IMG/VR virus record: IMGVR_UViG_3300008448_000009
Span: 1-64,000 of that record
Source of the DNA: a virus
Strand: one strand, 5' to 3'
Length of the DNA stretch: 64,000 nucleotides
Positions 8,554-16,483 of the stretch are shown here, in pieces; the stretch's first letter is position 1, and every line of letters starts with the position of its first letter. Made by a program: the position numbers and the translations under genes. Below the pieces are notes generated by a model. That model was not told where the DNA came from and did no database searches. It saw only the letters and a list, made by a program, of their open reading frames with translations.

Positions 8554-10389
8554 TTGATAAATTTAGACGACATAAAAGGACGCTCAGCAATATCTCTATT
8601 AGAGAATTACGACGGTATTAACCCTTACATTAAAGGGTTACAAAATCAGTACCTTAAAAACAATAAATTGGCCCTTACGGATAACCAATCCAAATATATT
8701 ATAGATAACATTGATAGAGAACCGCTATATATAAATAGAGTGGTAAATATAACTAGTTATTTAGGTGAAGAACTACAAAAAAAACATGAATTATCTTTTA
8801 TACCAGAAAGAGTTCTTATCGAATTTATTTTGGGTGAAACAGATAAATCATACCACATTTATGGAAAGTTTTCAACAAAACAACAATCCAAAATGTATTT
8901 TATCCCAAAAACACAAGTAATTGATGACCCATATTTTGAACCAATCAAGATAGATGTTGATTTTACAAAATATAACGATGTATTAGCTAAAACGGGTAAA
9001 AAACTATATCAGCACCAAGAAGAAGGTATTAAATTTTTATTATCTAGAAACGGCTGTATTCTAGCCGATGATATGGGTTTGGGTAAATCGATGCAATCAA
9101 TAATTGCTGCGTTGGAAAGTGGTGCTAAAAAGATATTGATTGTGTGTCCATCAGCCACTAAAATTAATTGGCAACGTGAGATAAATGTATTTTGTGATGA
9201 AACAACAATTATTGACGGTAAAAAATTCAAAGATGCAAAATTTACAATAATAAATTTTGATATTCTTAAAAACTTTCATAGCCTTAAATCAACCAAAAGA
9301 CTAAAAGAAGGTGAAGTTGAACCAGAACCAATCAGAAACTTAGCTAACGCTGGGTATGATTTATGTATTGTTGATGAAGCTCACTATTTGAAAAATAACG
9401 ATAGTATTCGCGGTAAAATAATTGTAGAGTTATCCACAAAGTTTAATATTCAAAAAGTTTGGTTATTGACTGGAACACCAGTTGCAAACAGACCAATGGA
9501 TTTCTTTAATTTATTAAAGATTATAAAGTCTCCTATTGCAGAAAATTGGAAACACTATGCTACGAGATACTGTGAAGGTAGAAAGTTCTTTAGAACGCTT
9601 AAAAATGGTCAGAAAAGACAAATATGGTTAACTGATGGTGCCAGCAATTTAGAAGAGTTGGCCACTAAAACAAAAAATATACTTTTGAGAAGACTTAAAA
9701 CTGAAGTGTTGGACATGCCAGACAAAGTCATCACACCCATGCATCATGTGTTAGATACTAAACAATTATCACAATACGAATATTTATGGGATGAGTATAT
9801 GTTGGCCAAGATAGAAGCTGGTAAAAAAGTTCGTGAAGAACAGAAAGACTTGGTAGAACTTATTTTGCTTAGACAGTTTATTGCACAACAAGCTATCCCA
9901 TATACAATTGAAATGGCTGAGAATGCGATAGAAATGGGTCGTAAAGTAATTATTTTTACTAGTTTTACTGAAGAACTTGAAATGATTACAAATCATTTTG
10001 GAAAAGCTGCTGTAAAACATAATGGACCAATGAGTACCGTTAACAAACAAAAATCAGTTGATGCATTTCAAAATAATGACAAAGTTAAAGTTTTTGTTGG
10101 AAATATTAAATCTGCTGGTGTTGGGATTACATTAACAGAAGGTACTGTTGTAATTTTTAATTCATTCGATTGGGTACCAGGCTCAAACGAACAAGCCGAA
10201 GATAGAGCATTTCGTATCGGACAAAAAAATGACGTTAATGTTTACTATCAATTATTTGATGGTACTATTTCTACTAGAATGTGGGAAATGTTGAAAAACA
10301 AAAGAGACATCATATCAACCATTATGGGTGAAAAAGTGATGACAGAAGATGAAATAACAGAATTATTAATAGAACAATTATTAGATTAA
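8554..10389 (+). CDS. SNF2-family DNA helicase/ATPase
   Basis: This 611-aa superfamily 2 ATPase of the SNF2 type probably translocates on DNA in replication, recombination or repair, a role filled in T4 by UvsW. Visible motifs: QxxG-like LYQHQEEGIKF (about 151-161), Walker A DDMGLGKS (172-179), DEAH box VDEAHYLK (273-280), motif III LLTGTPVANRP, and motif VI EQAEDRAFRIGQ near the C-terminus. The first about 145 residues are unassigned. The start is TTG at 8554, because an in-frame stop lies at 8539-8541 and the next in-frame ATG is about residue 114. It has its own host-type promoter and is followed 2 bases later by the glutaredoxin gene. Confidence 0.9.
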   Translation: MINLDDIKGRSAISLLENYDGINPYIKGLQNQYLKNNKLALTDNQSKYIIDNIDREPLYINRVVNITSYLGEELQKKHELSFIPERVLIEFILGETDKSYHIYGKFSTKQQSKMYFIPKTQVIDDPYFEPIKIDVDFTKYNDVLAKTGKKLYQHQEEGIKFLLSRNGCILADDMGLGKSMQSIIAALESGAKKILIVCPSATKINWQREINVFCDETTIIDGKKFKDAKFTIINFDILKNFHSLKSTKRLKEGEVEPEPIRNLANAGYDLCIVDEAHYLKNNDSIRGKIIVELSTKFNIQKVWLLTGTPVANRPMDFFNLLKIIKSPIAENWKHYATRYCEGRKFFRTLKNGQKRQIWLTDGASNLEELATKTKNILLRRLKTEVLDMPDKVITPMHHVLDTKQLSQYEYLWDEYMLAKIEAGKKVREEQKDLVELILLRQFIAQQAIPYTIEMAENAIEMGRKVIIFTSFTEELEMITNHFGKAAVKHNGPMSTVNKQKSVDAFQNNDKVKVFVGNIKSAGVGITLTEGTVVIFNSFDWVPGSNEQAEDRAFRIGQKNDVNVYYQLFDGTISTRMWEMLKNKRDIISTIMGEKVMTEDEITELLIEQLLD

Positions 10390-10391
10390 TT

Positions 10392-10646
10392 ATGGTAACA
10401 ATTTACACAATGCAAAACTGCCCATATTGCGCAGAATTAAAAGAACTTCTTACTACTGAAAATATCGAATTTAACGATATAGATATTTTTGATAAAGAAC
10501 ATGAAAAAGAAGTTGGAGAAATAATGGAAGCATCAAAAGCTGAAGAAGTCCCAATAGTTAGGGTTGAAAAGCAATTATTTATACCAAACGTTTCATTCAA
10601 AAGTATTAAAGAAGCTGTAGAGTTAACTAAAAGATTTATTGGTTAA
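10392..10646 (+). CDS. Glutaredoxin
   Basis: This 84-aa cytoplasmic thiol-disulfide oxidoreductase has the redox motif Cys10-Pro-Tyr-Cys13 after a beta strand (VTIYTMQN), as in glutaredoxins. The conserved cis-proline segment is EEVPIVRVEKQLFI. Phages often carry such a protein to supply electrons to ribonucleotide reductase (NrdC in T4), but no reductase is visible in this window, so the partner may be host-encoded or elsewhere in the genome. It follows the helicase by two bases and is probably cotranscribed from the host-type promoter. Confidence 0.9.
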   Translation: MVTIYTMQNCPYCAELKELLTTENIEFNDIDIFDKEHEKEVGEIMEASKAEEVPIVRVEKQLFIPNVSFKSIKEAVELTKRFIG

Positions 10647-10654
10647 TTTAAAAA

Positions 10655-10674
10655 TTTCTTATATTTATAAGAAA
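10655..10674 (+). repeat. Perfect inverted repeat overlapping a late promoter motif
   Basis: TTTCTTAT (10655-10662) and ATAAGAAA (10667-10674) form a perfect 8-bp inverted repeat with a 4-base ATTT spacer, lying between the glutaredoxin stop and the gp13-like start. It overlaps the late-type motif at 10660-10676. It could be a protein binding site or an RNA hairpin; without a following T-run it is not a convincing terminator. Confidence 0.5.
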
Positions 10675-10676
10675 AG
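10660..10676 (+). promoter_or_regulatory. Phage late-type promoter motif
   Basis: TATATTTATAAGAAAAG lies 8 bases before the ATG of the gp13-like neck gene (10684) and matches the core TATTTATAA of the recurring late motif. It would separate expression of this structural gene from the early helicase-glutaredoxin pair immediately upstream. Confidence 0.55.
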
Positions 10677-10683
10677 ATAAAAA

Positions 10684-11823
10684 ATGTCAATAAGTACAGA
10701 AGAAAGAGAAAAACTATTTAGACAATTTAGACATTCAGTTGGTGCGCCTATCCGTAAGATTGAATTAGAAGATGAACAACTTTGTACACTTCTAGAAATT
10801 TCAATTGAAGACTACGCACAGTATGTACAAGAATGGCTTATAGAACACCAATGGCAATCATTGTTAGGTCAAAGTATTGACACTACAGATATGGCTTTTG
10901 CTTTGAGTGTTAGAAGTTTAGATTTAGCAACGCAATATACATACGCATATTCAAAACAAGTAGGTTTGCAAACTAGAGGTCCGTGGGAACTTAAAAAAGA
11001 TTATGTTTCAATAGAATCTGGGAGACAAGTTTATCAAATCCCAGCTGGTCGTGAAATCAACGAAGTTCTTTGGATAACACCACCAGCAACCAGCCAAGCT
11101 TTATTGGCCAACTATGGCGGTATTGATTATGGTTTTGGTGGTGGATTCTCACAAGTAGGTGGTGGTGTAGGTACTGGTGGCCCTAATGGTAGAATGGGTT
11201 ATTATATAGCACCAGCTTTTGACATATTGTTAACCGCTGCTGATATGAACCTTAAAAATCGTATCATTAGAAGTGAATTGGTTTATAAGATTACTGCGGG
11301 TCCAGCTGGGACTAAATTGTTGCATTTGATGAGTACGCCTGGTTCTAAATTATCATTTGGACAAGGTATTGGTGGTGTCGGTAGTTCAATCAACATGACT
11401 GGTTGTCAAGTTTGGTATCACTATTATGATACAACACCTGAAAACATTGACCAATGTCTTCAAGACAATCCAGATATTATTAAAATGCCAAACCAAGTTC
11501 CGTTGTCAAAATTAGATTATGCTGATTTTAACGAACCAACAAAAACTCTTATACGTCAGTTATTTATTGCTGAAGCTAAAAGAGCGTTAGGAAGAACAAG
11601 AGGTAAATTTGGTGGTATAGTAGGTCCACCTGAAGCTGAAAGAACAATGGATTATGAAACCCTTATCAGTGAAGGTAATGAAGAAAGAAAAGCTGTGTTG
11701 GAAAGACTAGATGCTAGATTACTTAGATTATCATCAACATCACAATTAGAGAGAGGTGCCAAAGAAGCAACTGATTTGAATACATCAATGAAATACAGAC
11801 CATTAGGGTTCTGGGTATATTAA
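10684..11823 (+). CDS. Probable neck protein (T4 gp13-like)
   Basis: The first about 60 residues of this 379-aa protein follow the pattern of gp13-type neck proteins of T4-like phages: FRHSVGAPIRKIELEDEQL, then an amphipathic helix EISIEDYAQYVQEWL (compare the family's LG.P...I.VDD.Q....I..AL). A beta-rich middle contains a Gly-rich loop (about 145-180). The C-terminus, with ALGRTRGKFGG and an acidic TLISEGNEERKAVLERLDARL helix, also fits. gp13 helps seal the head and attach the tail. The gp14-like gene is about 2 kb away on the other strand, with a helicase and glutaredoxin in between. Confidence 0.6.
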   Translation: MSISTEEREKLFRQFRHSVGAPIRKIELEDEQLCTLLEISIEDYAQYVQEWLIEHQWQSLLGQSIDTTDMAFALSVRSLDLATQYTYAYSKQVGLQTRGPWELKKDYVSIESGRQVYQIPAGREINEVLWITPPATSQALLANYGGIDYGFGGGFSQVGGGVGTGGPNGRMGYYIAPAFDILLTAADMNLKNRIIRSELVYKITAGPAGTKLLHLMSTPGSKLSFGQGIGGVGSSINMTGCQVWYHYYDTTPENIDQCLQDNPDIIKMPNQVPLSKLDYADFNEPTKTLIRQLFIAEAKRALGRTRGKFGGIVGPPEAERTMDYETLISEGNEERKAVLERLDARLLRLSSTSQLERGAKEATDLNTSMKYRPLGFWVY

Positions 11824-11853
11824 CAAATAACAATAAAAATAAAAATAACTAAA

Positions 11854-12162
11854 ATGGGATTAAAAATCACTAGCGAAATTCACACAAATAAAGGTGTAAC
11901 ATCTGAAATGTATTTAAACATTGAAAACATAATATTGAGTAAATTTAACAATAATCGTTCAATTATGGTTAACAAATATCTTAATAAAGATGCAAGAGAT
12001 GCTAATCATTTTGACAAATGTGAATCTTATGAGATTCCAAATGTGTTAAACTTAAATTTAGATATAAATGAATTATCATCAGTTTACGTATATGAATTAG
12101 CATACACTAAAATAAAAGAAGAGTTAGAATCTAAAGGTTTAACTGTAGAAGATTTAATATAA
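11854..12162 (+). CDS. Small protein of unknown function
   Basis: I do not recognise this 102-aa protein. It has a mixed alpha/beta look, with strands near residues 1-30 and a C-terminal helix (YTKIKEELESKGLTVEDLI), and no signal peptide or Cys motif. It follows the gp13-like gene by 30 bases of A-rich leader and ends at a bidirectional terminator shared with the convergent polymerase gene, so it is probably expressed with the neck gene. Confidence 0.6.
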   Translation: MGLKITSEIHTNKGVTSEMYLNIENIILSKFNNNRSIMVNKYLNKDARDANHFDKCESYEIPNVLNLNLDINELSSVYVYELAYTKIKEELESKGLTVEDLI

Positions 12163-12165
12163 AAA

Positions 12166-12184
12166 AAGGGGCGTTAAGCCCCTT
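12166..12184. terminator. Bidirectional intrinsic terminator between convergent genes
   Basis: A GC-rich stem AAGGGGC (12166-12172) and GCCCCTT (12178-12184) encloses a GTTAA loop and is preceded by an A-run on the plus strand, giving T-rich tails in both directions. It lies between the stop of the small unknown gene (12162) and the stop of the DNA polymerase (12193, minus strand). Confidence 0.8.
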
Positions 12185-12192
12185 ATTTATTT

Positions 12193-15100
12193 CTAAAATC
12201 CCCAATCTTCTTCTGGTTCTTCTTTTTGTAAATCAGCTTCTTTATCCATATCATTTACAATAGCTAATTCGTCAGCACTAACTTTTATTGGTTCACTAAT
12301 TACATAACCATCTGGCATCTCACCATATGTATCATCATATTCATCATCCAACAATAAATCTTCATCAGTTCTAATTAAGTTTCCGTCTTCATCTTCTTCC
12401 ATTTCTTCATCATCTTCTTCATTTTCAGAATATACACGTTTTTTCTTAACCTCTTTAACTTCGACCAATACTTCTTTGGCTTTTTCGTTAAATTTTTCAG
12501 CAATATCTTTAATATCTGGGGTTAAAAGTTCAACTTCATTTGAAAATGTTTCACCGCTAAGATGTTTATGTTCAGCTAAATAATCTAACCATAACTCATA
12601 TCTATCATCATCATTTTCCAAGGATTTTTCTTTGTAAAATAAATCTCTTTCAATGGCCTGTTTTCTATAGTCCATGATATCTTTAACTGGTCGTAAAGGT
12701 TCACCCCATTTTCTAGAACAAAACGTTTCAGTTTCTTCATCAATATTACAAATAACCAACACATCAATAGGTATCAAACCATCTTTAAGTAATCTTTCAT
12801 AATCATAAGCTTCTAAGTGTTTAAAAGCATGCTCTAACCTTTCTTTTTCATCTTTTAAACCTTCTTCTTTAGCAATACGCATTCTCTCGTGGTAATCACT
12901 TTTAAGTACATCCCATTCTTCTTGTGTCATATTGTTCGGCAATTTATCAACTCTTTCCCAGAATTTAATTTCTTTGTCTTCCATAATCATAAGGTCTTTG
13001 TAAGAGTCTTGGTCAGTTTCCTTAAATGGTTTACCAGAAACTAAACCACATTGAGATTTTGTAAACACCATTCTGTCTTTTAATTTCTCGTATGTTTTTT
13101 TGGTTTCTTTATCTTTAACCTTAACAATATCTAAAAGAATGTTGTGGCGAATCTCAGGGTCAAAACAAACCAACAATGGTCTTACTTTCTTGTTAAACGC
13201 ATCCAAATAACGAGCAACGTTGTATTCATCAGTAAACAATTCTTCTTCGATTTGAGATATTCTTTCTTCCATGTCAGCAATGTTTGCATCACCTTCTTCT
13301 AAAGAAGCTATAGCTTTTTTAAGCATTTCTAATTCTTTAACAGCTTCAAAATCACGCTCAACAGTTGCTGGGTCAATAAGCTTACAATTTAATTGAACTT
13401 CTTTAGTTACTTCAGGTGGTATTCTGTCAGTACCGTTATTAGCATACCATTTTTCAAGTTGTTTATCCGTCATTTTGTTATGATAAATCGTTTTCAAATC
13501 ACCTTGAGATTTAGAAGTACCAGTGTTTATGTAATACAATACATCACCCAAATTCAAATCTAATCCTTCTCTCATCGCTAATTCCATATGCGCTTGTTTT
13601 GGCATAGGGTTACCAGCTTTGTTCTTCATGGTAGCTTTTTTCTTGTACTCTGGCATAGATAATTTAACTTTAGCTTTTGACGCAATTTTAACCAATGGGA
13701 TTTGATAATTATAAATCTTATCAACATACTCATAATAATAATTAATAAATGAATAACCATCACCATCCAATAACATACGAATCGCTTTACCCAAGAAATC
13801 TTCGATATAAACGGACATCTTTTTAGATTTAACAGAGTTACCCACAAGTTTGATTTTACCACCTATATCGTTCGCGTAGTTCTTTCTAGCAAAGTTAATT
13901 GTAGAACTACACACATCATCTAAATCTAACCCCATACGACCTTCCATGTATGTTTCGTTAAACTCAGCCAAAACAGCATCAATACCAACCAACTCTTTAC
14001 CACCATCATCACTAGTTTTCCAGTGACTACCTTTAGCTACATACTTGATATCGTTTAGGTTTTCTGGAGCTGCGAAGTTGAAACCATCTGTATCACCTAC
14101 TAGCGCGCGGAAACCATGTTTTTCAGTAAAGTGTCTAACCATAAGACGTAAGTATTGACGGCCACGACATGTTGTTTCTTCGGCCGAGTCAGTATCACCC
14201 CAATTAAAGATATATGGCGCACCATACGAACCAAACCATGAGTTAGCAAGTATTTTAAGTGGTAACTGTTTTTTATCATATAAACTAGCTAACGATTTGT
14301 GTTCTGCTATTTGTTTTTTAAGAGCTTCTATTTCAGCTGTAGACATGTTGTCTTTATTTGCGTCTAATTGCTCTTGTAACTTTTTAGCTTTTTTCTTTTC
14401 AATACCAGTTTTGAATTTGAATTCATCACGACTATCAACAACGTAGGTAAGCATTCCAGCCATTACACCACTAATATCCAAATCTGGGAAGATTCCATGT
14501 GTTAACTGTGTTTTAGGATATAATGCAGCGTAATCTAATTTGTAAACATTTTTAGCAAAACCTACTTCTAATAAACGTGACAAACCACCAGTAAAATCTC
14601 TTTTGGTTTGTGTTTCTGGGATAGCTAAACCGTTTTCGTAAGACCATGCCGCCATGATAAGTTTCCACTGACCAGCGGTACCCATCGTGGATGAACGTTG
14701 GAATGTAGTTGGTAACATTTTTGCAATAAGGAAACTGGCTTGGTTATAGATATAATCAATTTGCTCAGTTTCCCAAAGGTCATCACATAAATAACGTTGA
14801 ACAATATATGCACCACTTTTAATTGTGTAACCTTCTTTCAACGGATTTTTAGTTGTTATTTTATACCAATCACCATTATCGTTGTTAAATGCGTATTTGT
14901 TTTTTTTGTCGGACCATGTTGAGTTGATTTTATCACCTGGGACGTATACACGGTTAGGTTTTGCAATTTCAGAATATTGTGTAATGTACTTCAAACCCCA
15001 AGATTTAATTTCAGAGTTAATAGCCATAGCTCTACGAACAGCGTGTGATATATCGATAATACTATACCCATACATACTTGTTTGTAAGTAATGTTCTGTT

Positions 15101-15954
15101 TCACCACCCAACTTAAGTGTTGCTGGTTTTCTTTTGATTTTAGAAATTCTATTAAGTGTTATTGCTAATTCGGTTATTGGTACACCTAAACGTTCAGCGC
15201 GCTCAAATAAATAAGGCCAGTCAAAGTTTTCAGAGTTATAACCAGTAATTATATCTGGTTTAACCATATCAATAATCTTAAAAAATTTTGATATATTTTC
15301 TCTTTCGCTTTTTCTTCTTTCTTGTGCGGTTTCACCAAGAGTTTCCATAACACCTTCTAACCCTTTGTTGTCACGAACACCGATTTGGAAGATTGCATTC
15401 TTACTAGCGAATAAACCTTCCGTCTCCAAGTCAAATTGAAATCTATGGACATCATCGTAATCGTCCATACCTCTAAATAATCGTTTACCACTTTGTATTA
15501 GGAATTGTTCAGTTGGACTGAACATAACAAAACTCTTCATGTAGTCTTTGTGGAATACATCAATACCACCTTCTTTGAAGAATTGAATAAGTGAATTATA
15601 GGACCTATCACACGTTGCCATGTATTTGTATCCATAAGCTAAACGGTCAGGTGAAACACCTTCATCGTTCCAAGTTCTAAGTGTTTTTATTTTAACACCG
15701 TATTGTCTTCCAGCTTCAATACGTTTTAGTTTTTTACCACCATAAAGTTCTTTGGTGATATCTTCTTTAAACCACAAGAATGGTTTATAAGGACAATCCT
15801 CTAATCTTTTTTCACAATCTGGTTCGTTGATAACCAACGTTACTGATGGTTTATCATAACTAGATTCTACTGCTACTATGTATTCTTGAGGGTCACTACC
15901 TTGCAAAAACGATTCAATTATTTCGTTACTTACTTTTGTGTTTGTTTGACTCAT
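12193..15954 (-). CDS. DNA polymerase, family B
   Basis: This 1253-aa replicative polymerase is longer than T4 gp43 (898 aa). The 3'-5' exonuclease motifs are present: Exo I FDLET (Asp175/Glu177), Exo II GYNSENFD (Asn240-Asp245) and a candidate Exo III YLCDD (Tyr388-Asp392). Polymerase motif A is LDYAALYP (Asp474), motif B is KILANSWFG (567-575) and motif C is VGDTDG (619-624), where YGDTDS is usual. A second WGDTDS occurs at about 585-590 just after motif B. Coiled-coil inserts lie at about 518-555 and in the C-terminal half, and the tail is strongly acidic (about 1180-1253). A host-type promoter (15972-16002) reads into it, implying early expression. It acts at the replication fork. Confidence 0.93.
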   Translation of the reverse strand: MSQTNTKVSNEIIESFLQGSDPQEYIVAVESSYDKPSVTLVINEPDCEKRLEDCPYKPFLWFKEDITKELYGGKKLKRIEAGRQYGVKIKTLRTWNDEGVSPDRLAYGYKYMATCDRSYNSLIQFFKEGGIDVFHKDYMKSFVMFSPTEQFLIQSGKRLFRGMDDYDDVHRFQFDLETEGLFASKNAIFQIGVRDNKGLEGVMETLGETAQERRKSERENISKFFKIIDMVKPDIITGYNSENFDWPYLFERAERLGVPITELAITLNRISKIKRKPATLKLGGETEHYLQTSMYGYSIIDISHAVRRAMAINSEIKSWGLKYITQYSEIAKPNRVYVPGDKINSTWSDKKNKYAFNNDNGDWYKITTKNPLKEGYTIKSGAYIVQRYLCDDLWETEQIDYIYNQASFLIAKMLPTTFQRSSTMGTAGQWKLIMAAWSYENGLAIPETQTKRDFTGGLSRLLEVGFAKNVYKLDYAALYPKTQLTHGIFPDLDISGVMAGMLTYVVDSRDEFKFKTGIEKKKAKKLQEQLDANKDNMSTAEIEALKKQIAEHKSLASLYDKKQLPLKILANSWFGSYGAPYIFNWGDTDSAEETTCRGRQYLRLMVRHFTEKHGFRALVGDTDGFNFAAPENLNDIKYVAKGSHWKTSDDGGKELVGIDAVLAEFNETYMEGRMGLDLDDVCSSTINFARKNYANDIGGKIKLVGNSVKSKKMSVYIEDFLGKAIRMLLDGDGYSFINYYYEYVDKIYNYQIPLVKIASKAKVKLSMPEYKKKATMKNKAGNPMPKQAHMELAMREGLDLNLGDVLYYINTGTSKSQGDLKTIYHNKMTDKQLEKWYANNGTDRIPPEVTKEVQLNCKLIDPATVERDFEAVKELEMLKKAIASLEEGDANIADMEERISQIEEELFTDEYNVARYLDAFNKKVRPLLVCFDPEIRHNILLDIVKVKDKETKKTYEKLKDRMVFTKSQCGLVSGKPFKETDQDSYKDLMIMEDKEIKFWERVDKLPNNMTQEEWDVLKSDYHERMRIAKEEGLKDEKERLEHAFKHLEAYDYERLLKDGLIPIDVLVICNIDEETETFCSRKWGEPLRPVKDIMDYRKQAIERDLFYKEKSLENDDDRYELWLDYLAEHKHLSGETFSNEVELLTPDIKDIAEKFNEKAKEVLVEVKEVKKKRVYSENEEDDEEMEEDEDGNLIRTDEDLLLDDEYDDTYGEMPDGYVISEPIKVSADELAIVNDMDKEADLQKEEPEEDWGF

Positions 15955-15971
15955 GTTAAATATATTTTATG

Positions 15972-16002
15972 CAAATATACTAAACAATTTTGGTTTTTAC
16001 AA
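15972..16002 (-). promoter_or_regulatory. Host-type (Bacteroidota) promoter for DNA polymerase
   Basis: On the minus strand, TTG (16002-16000) is followed after exactly 20 bases by TATATTTG (15979-15972), the Bacteroidota -33/-7 pattern. The predicted start of transcription lies only about 10 bases before the polymerase ATG (15954), so the leader is very short. Confidence 0.7.
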
Positions 16003-16025
16003 GGTTTTGACCTATAAATATTTTT

Positions 16026-16046
16026 AACTTTGTAACGTACAAAGTT
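16026..16046. repeat. Perfect inverted repeat upstream of the polymerase promoter
   Basis: AACTTTGT (16026-16033) and ACAAAGTT (16039-16046) are perfectly complementary around AACGT. The repeat lies about 25 bases upstream of the -33 element of the polymerase promoter and 35 bases beyond the stop of the 123-aa gene. On the plus strand it is followed by a T-run, but no plus-strand gene ends here. It may be an operator for the polymerase gene or a weak terminator. Confidence 0.5.
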
Positions 16047-16080
16047 ACTATTTTTTTTCTAATTATGCAATATTTAATAG

Positions 16081-16452
16081 TTATTTTTTTATTGTCCCAT
16101 CCAACACATTGATAAATAGTTCTTCTCTAATTGGTACTATAAGTGTTCCACTACCATCTAAAAATATAATTTCAAATTGCCCTACAAATCTACCAGCAAC
16201 GCTAGTTTCTCTTTCAGTAAATTGGTATACCAAATAGAATTCTGGACCAACACAATCCTCTGGTTCTACTTGTTCTATACCAGCAACTTTTTTAGCTATT
16301 TTTTTAACACCAGTAATAACGTCAGACATTGTAAAATAAATGTTAGCGTTTTGTATTTTTTCATGAAATTTGTTAAAATCATTACGGCCGTCCTGTATCA
16401 ATTCTAATTTCAAAACAGGTAAAGTTGAGTTTTTATTTATTGAGAATTCCAT
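16081..16452 (-). CDS. Small virion protein, possibly baseplate Ig-like domain
   Basis: In this 123-aa protein the strand order ANIYFTMSDVITGVKKIAKK ... EFYLVYQFTERETSVAGRFVGQFEIIF, ending in a terminal LIVPIREELFINVLDG strand, resembles the N-terminal Ig-like domain found in baseplate upper proteins (BppU-like) of other phages. The match is by eye. It sits 31 bases after the SHAEG fibre gene in the same direction and is probably the end of the leftward fibre operon. It may connect fibres to the baseplate. Confidence 0.5.
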   Translation of the reverse strand: MEFSINKNSTLPVLKLELIQDGRNDFNKFHEKIQNANIYFTMSDVITGVKKIAKKVAGIEQVEPEDCVGPEFYLVYQFTERETSVAGRFVGQFEIIFLDGSGTLIVPIREELFINVLDGTIKK

Positions 16453-16483
16453 TCTATCTATTTGCTTTATTTAATATTATCTT

